Assembly (NCBI GenBank): GCA_039934475.1
Contig: JBDTMC010000449.1
Coordinates: 1-6,516 of the forward strand
Origin: JBDTMC01 sp039934475
GTDB taxonomy: Bacteria > Acidobacteriota > Terriglobia > Bryobacterales > Bryobacteraceae
Direction of reading: 5' to 3'
DNA length: 6,516 nt
Under the pieces are notes generated by a model, which did not search any database, was not told where the DNA came from, and saw nothing but the letters and a program-made list of their open reading frames with translations. Every line of letters starts with the position of its first letter. Position 1 is the stretch's first letter. Shown here piece by piece: positions 5,480 to 6,516 of this stretch. Position numbers and translations under genes: made by a program.

Positions 5480-6516
5480 CTACTTGACGCACTGTCCGGT
5501 GGCCCTATCCAGTAGGCAGTTGTGGTGACTGCTCTGGCGGTCTGCTTCCGAATTCGGTGCCGCCTGTCGCAGTGCCTGTGCGCCGAAGGTATCCAAGAAC
5601 ATCATCTGGATGATATCGAGCGTCTGCGCCTTTCTATCTCCCGTGAAGGTGGAAGGCCTCTCGCGAAAAGCGTGATAGCCCGGCTTGAAGCCAACGCAAC
5701 TGATCCCGCCTATTGAGATACCGTAGGGAAGGTGCGAGCAACCGCCCCAATTCTGATAATTCTCGTGGGACGGAGAGGTCGAGTCGGCCGGTGGGTGCTG
5801 TGCCCGACCGAACGCCAGAAGAGCCTTAGGCGAGTACCCAGCATGTCCTTCTGCTATCCACTTCGCTTGTTCGACACGGGCTTCGGCTTGATTACTACTC
5901 ACATAGCGGGACTCGAAGTCCATTGTTACGTCAAGGGGATCATGACTATTTCCCATGTGATGCACCCCGCTCATCGCCGGGATCTGAGCATCCACTCCGA
6001 TAACCTGTATATCGGCATCAGAGCTGCCTGCCATGATTTGACTGAGTTCGGCAGAATTTAGACCCGGTAGCGCTTCTTTGATAGCCAGGATGTGTGTTTC
6101 CGTCCACCATAAGCCATTTTGATCGACACGCCTCAATGGGTTGTTACCTACATAAGCGTACCGATTCCAGCTTTGAGGATTCATGAACTCGACACCTAGG
6201 TTTGACGGGTCCGGGCTCATAAACCTCCCCTGCGCACCGCTGAAGTACCGCGCGCCAAAATAATCGAGGCCCGTCTCCCCATCCCGTTCTTTGCCGGTGA
6301 ACCGCTCCGGAACCCCGTCACCCGCTCCATACCCCGGCACCGCACTCCGGTTCCCAACCGACGCCGGTATCTCCTCCCCAAACGGCAAATAATCGTGCCG
6401 GCTGATCACGGTCCCGGCCGCGTCGGTCACCATCCGTACGCTCCCCAAATGATCCGTCGTTAAAAAGCACGTCGCCCTCACAAACGGACTGCTCACCTGG
6501 CACGCCGGAGCCGCCG
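5480..6516 (-). CDS. Rhs core with zinc phospholipase C-like toxin tip (5' end outside window)
   Basis: The frame is open to the right edge, so this is the C-terminal part of an rhs gene. Counting from the GTG codon at 6496, residues 1-120 are Rhs core: DHLGSVRMVTDAAG, FTGKERDGETGLDYFGARYF, RFMSPD, then NRYAYVGNNPLRRVDQNGL. The last segment corresponds to the core's DPxGL-type autocleavage hinge, here with Gln in place of Pro. The tip spans about 129-338. It contains HPPADSTSPSHEN at 234-246, which fits the zinc phospholipase C signature H-x3-D-x3-P-x-H-x-[NS], and HAFRE at 275-279, giving the H-x3-E pair of that family. H179/H180 and H185 could supply further ligands. Rhs shells hold the tip until delivery, so the likely role is attack on phospholipids of rival cells. 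No stop or shift interrupts it. The small membrane protein downstream is its probable immunity protein. Confidence 0.85.
   Translation of the reverse strand, partial: AAPACQVSSPFVRATCFLTTDHLGSVRMVTDAAGTVISRHDYLPFGEEIPASVGNRSAVPGYGAGDGVPERFTGKERDGETGLDYFGARYFSGAQGRFMSPDPSNLGVEFMNPQSWNRYAYVGNNPLRRVDQNGLWWTETHILAIKEALPGLNSAELSQIMAGSSDADIQVIGVDAQIPAMSGVHHMGNSHDPLDVTMDFESRYVSSNQAEARVEQAKWIAEGHAGYSPKALLAFGRAQHPPADSTSPSHENYQNWGGCSHLPYGISIGGISCVGFKPGYHAFRERPSTFTGDRKAQTLDIIQMMFLDTFGAQALRQAAPNSEADRQSSHHNCLLDRATGQCVK
6269..6516 (-). repeat. Rhs core direct repeat, copy 2
   Basis: This is the partner of 2790-3037, at the same orientation and an offset of 3479 bases. It ends at the window edge, so the true repeat is probably longer. 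Deletion between the two copies would remove about 3.5 kb, including the phospholipase-like tip and the papain-like module, and would join the main gene to the third cassette. Confidence 0.85.

Noticed and set aside
5732..6061. Plus-strand open frame of 109 codons
   Set aside because: It is antisense to the phospholipase-like tip, whose motifs are strong in the minus frame.

Overview
This window is an accessory locus. Every gene I can support lies on the minus strand, so it reads from right to left. The content is an Rhs/YD-repeat polymorphic-toxin region: the 3' part of one apparently intact rhs gene at the right edge, followed by a train of displaced and mostly broken rhs fragments, toxin tips and small partner genes. 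No rRNA, tRNA, CRISPR array, transposase or housekeeping gene was seen. The high GC of the Rhs cores and their wording (for example DHLGSVRMVTD and NWAQSYAY) remind me of soil Acidobacteriota such as the Solibacter/Bryobacter group. That is an impression from memory and was not tested by a search.

Layout in the direction of transcription. (1) 6516-5480: Rhs core plus an intact C-terminal tip whose His/Asp/Glu spacing matches zinc-dependent phospholipase C, followed by a small three-helix membrane protein (5452-5141), the likely immunity protein. (2) 5140-4870: debris, including a conserved C-terminal peptide. (3) 4869-4220: an orphan Rhs hinge and tip, thrown out of frame at the hinge. The tip has GH...NC motifs like a permuted papain fold and is followed by a three-helix membrane protein (4165-3833). 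(4) 3832-3516: non-coding debris with a repeated leader. (5) 3515-2610: an orphan Rhs core whose frame is lost at the DPDG hinge. Little or no toxin remains, and a membrane protein follows (2560-2255). (6) 2234-1561: a decayed Rhs end joined to a GHH/HNH-like nuclease tip carrying one in-frame stop, overlapped by a WG-repeat protein (1564-572). (7) 571-345: conserved boundary sequences. (8) 316-1: a 5'-truncated run of Rhs YD repeats that leaves the window.

The picture is one active toxin/immunity pair with older pairs parked downstream. In many Rhs systems the conserved core lets a new tip recombine onto the main gene and pushes the old tip and its immunity gene downstream. Here two core copies about 3.5 kb apart remain about 95% identical, with mostly silent differences, and could support such exchange. 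The three displaced toxins are each broken, while the four candidate immunity genes are open. Retained protection with lost attack fits this, but I infer the partner roles from position, size and membrane segments only.
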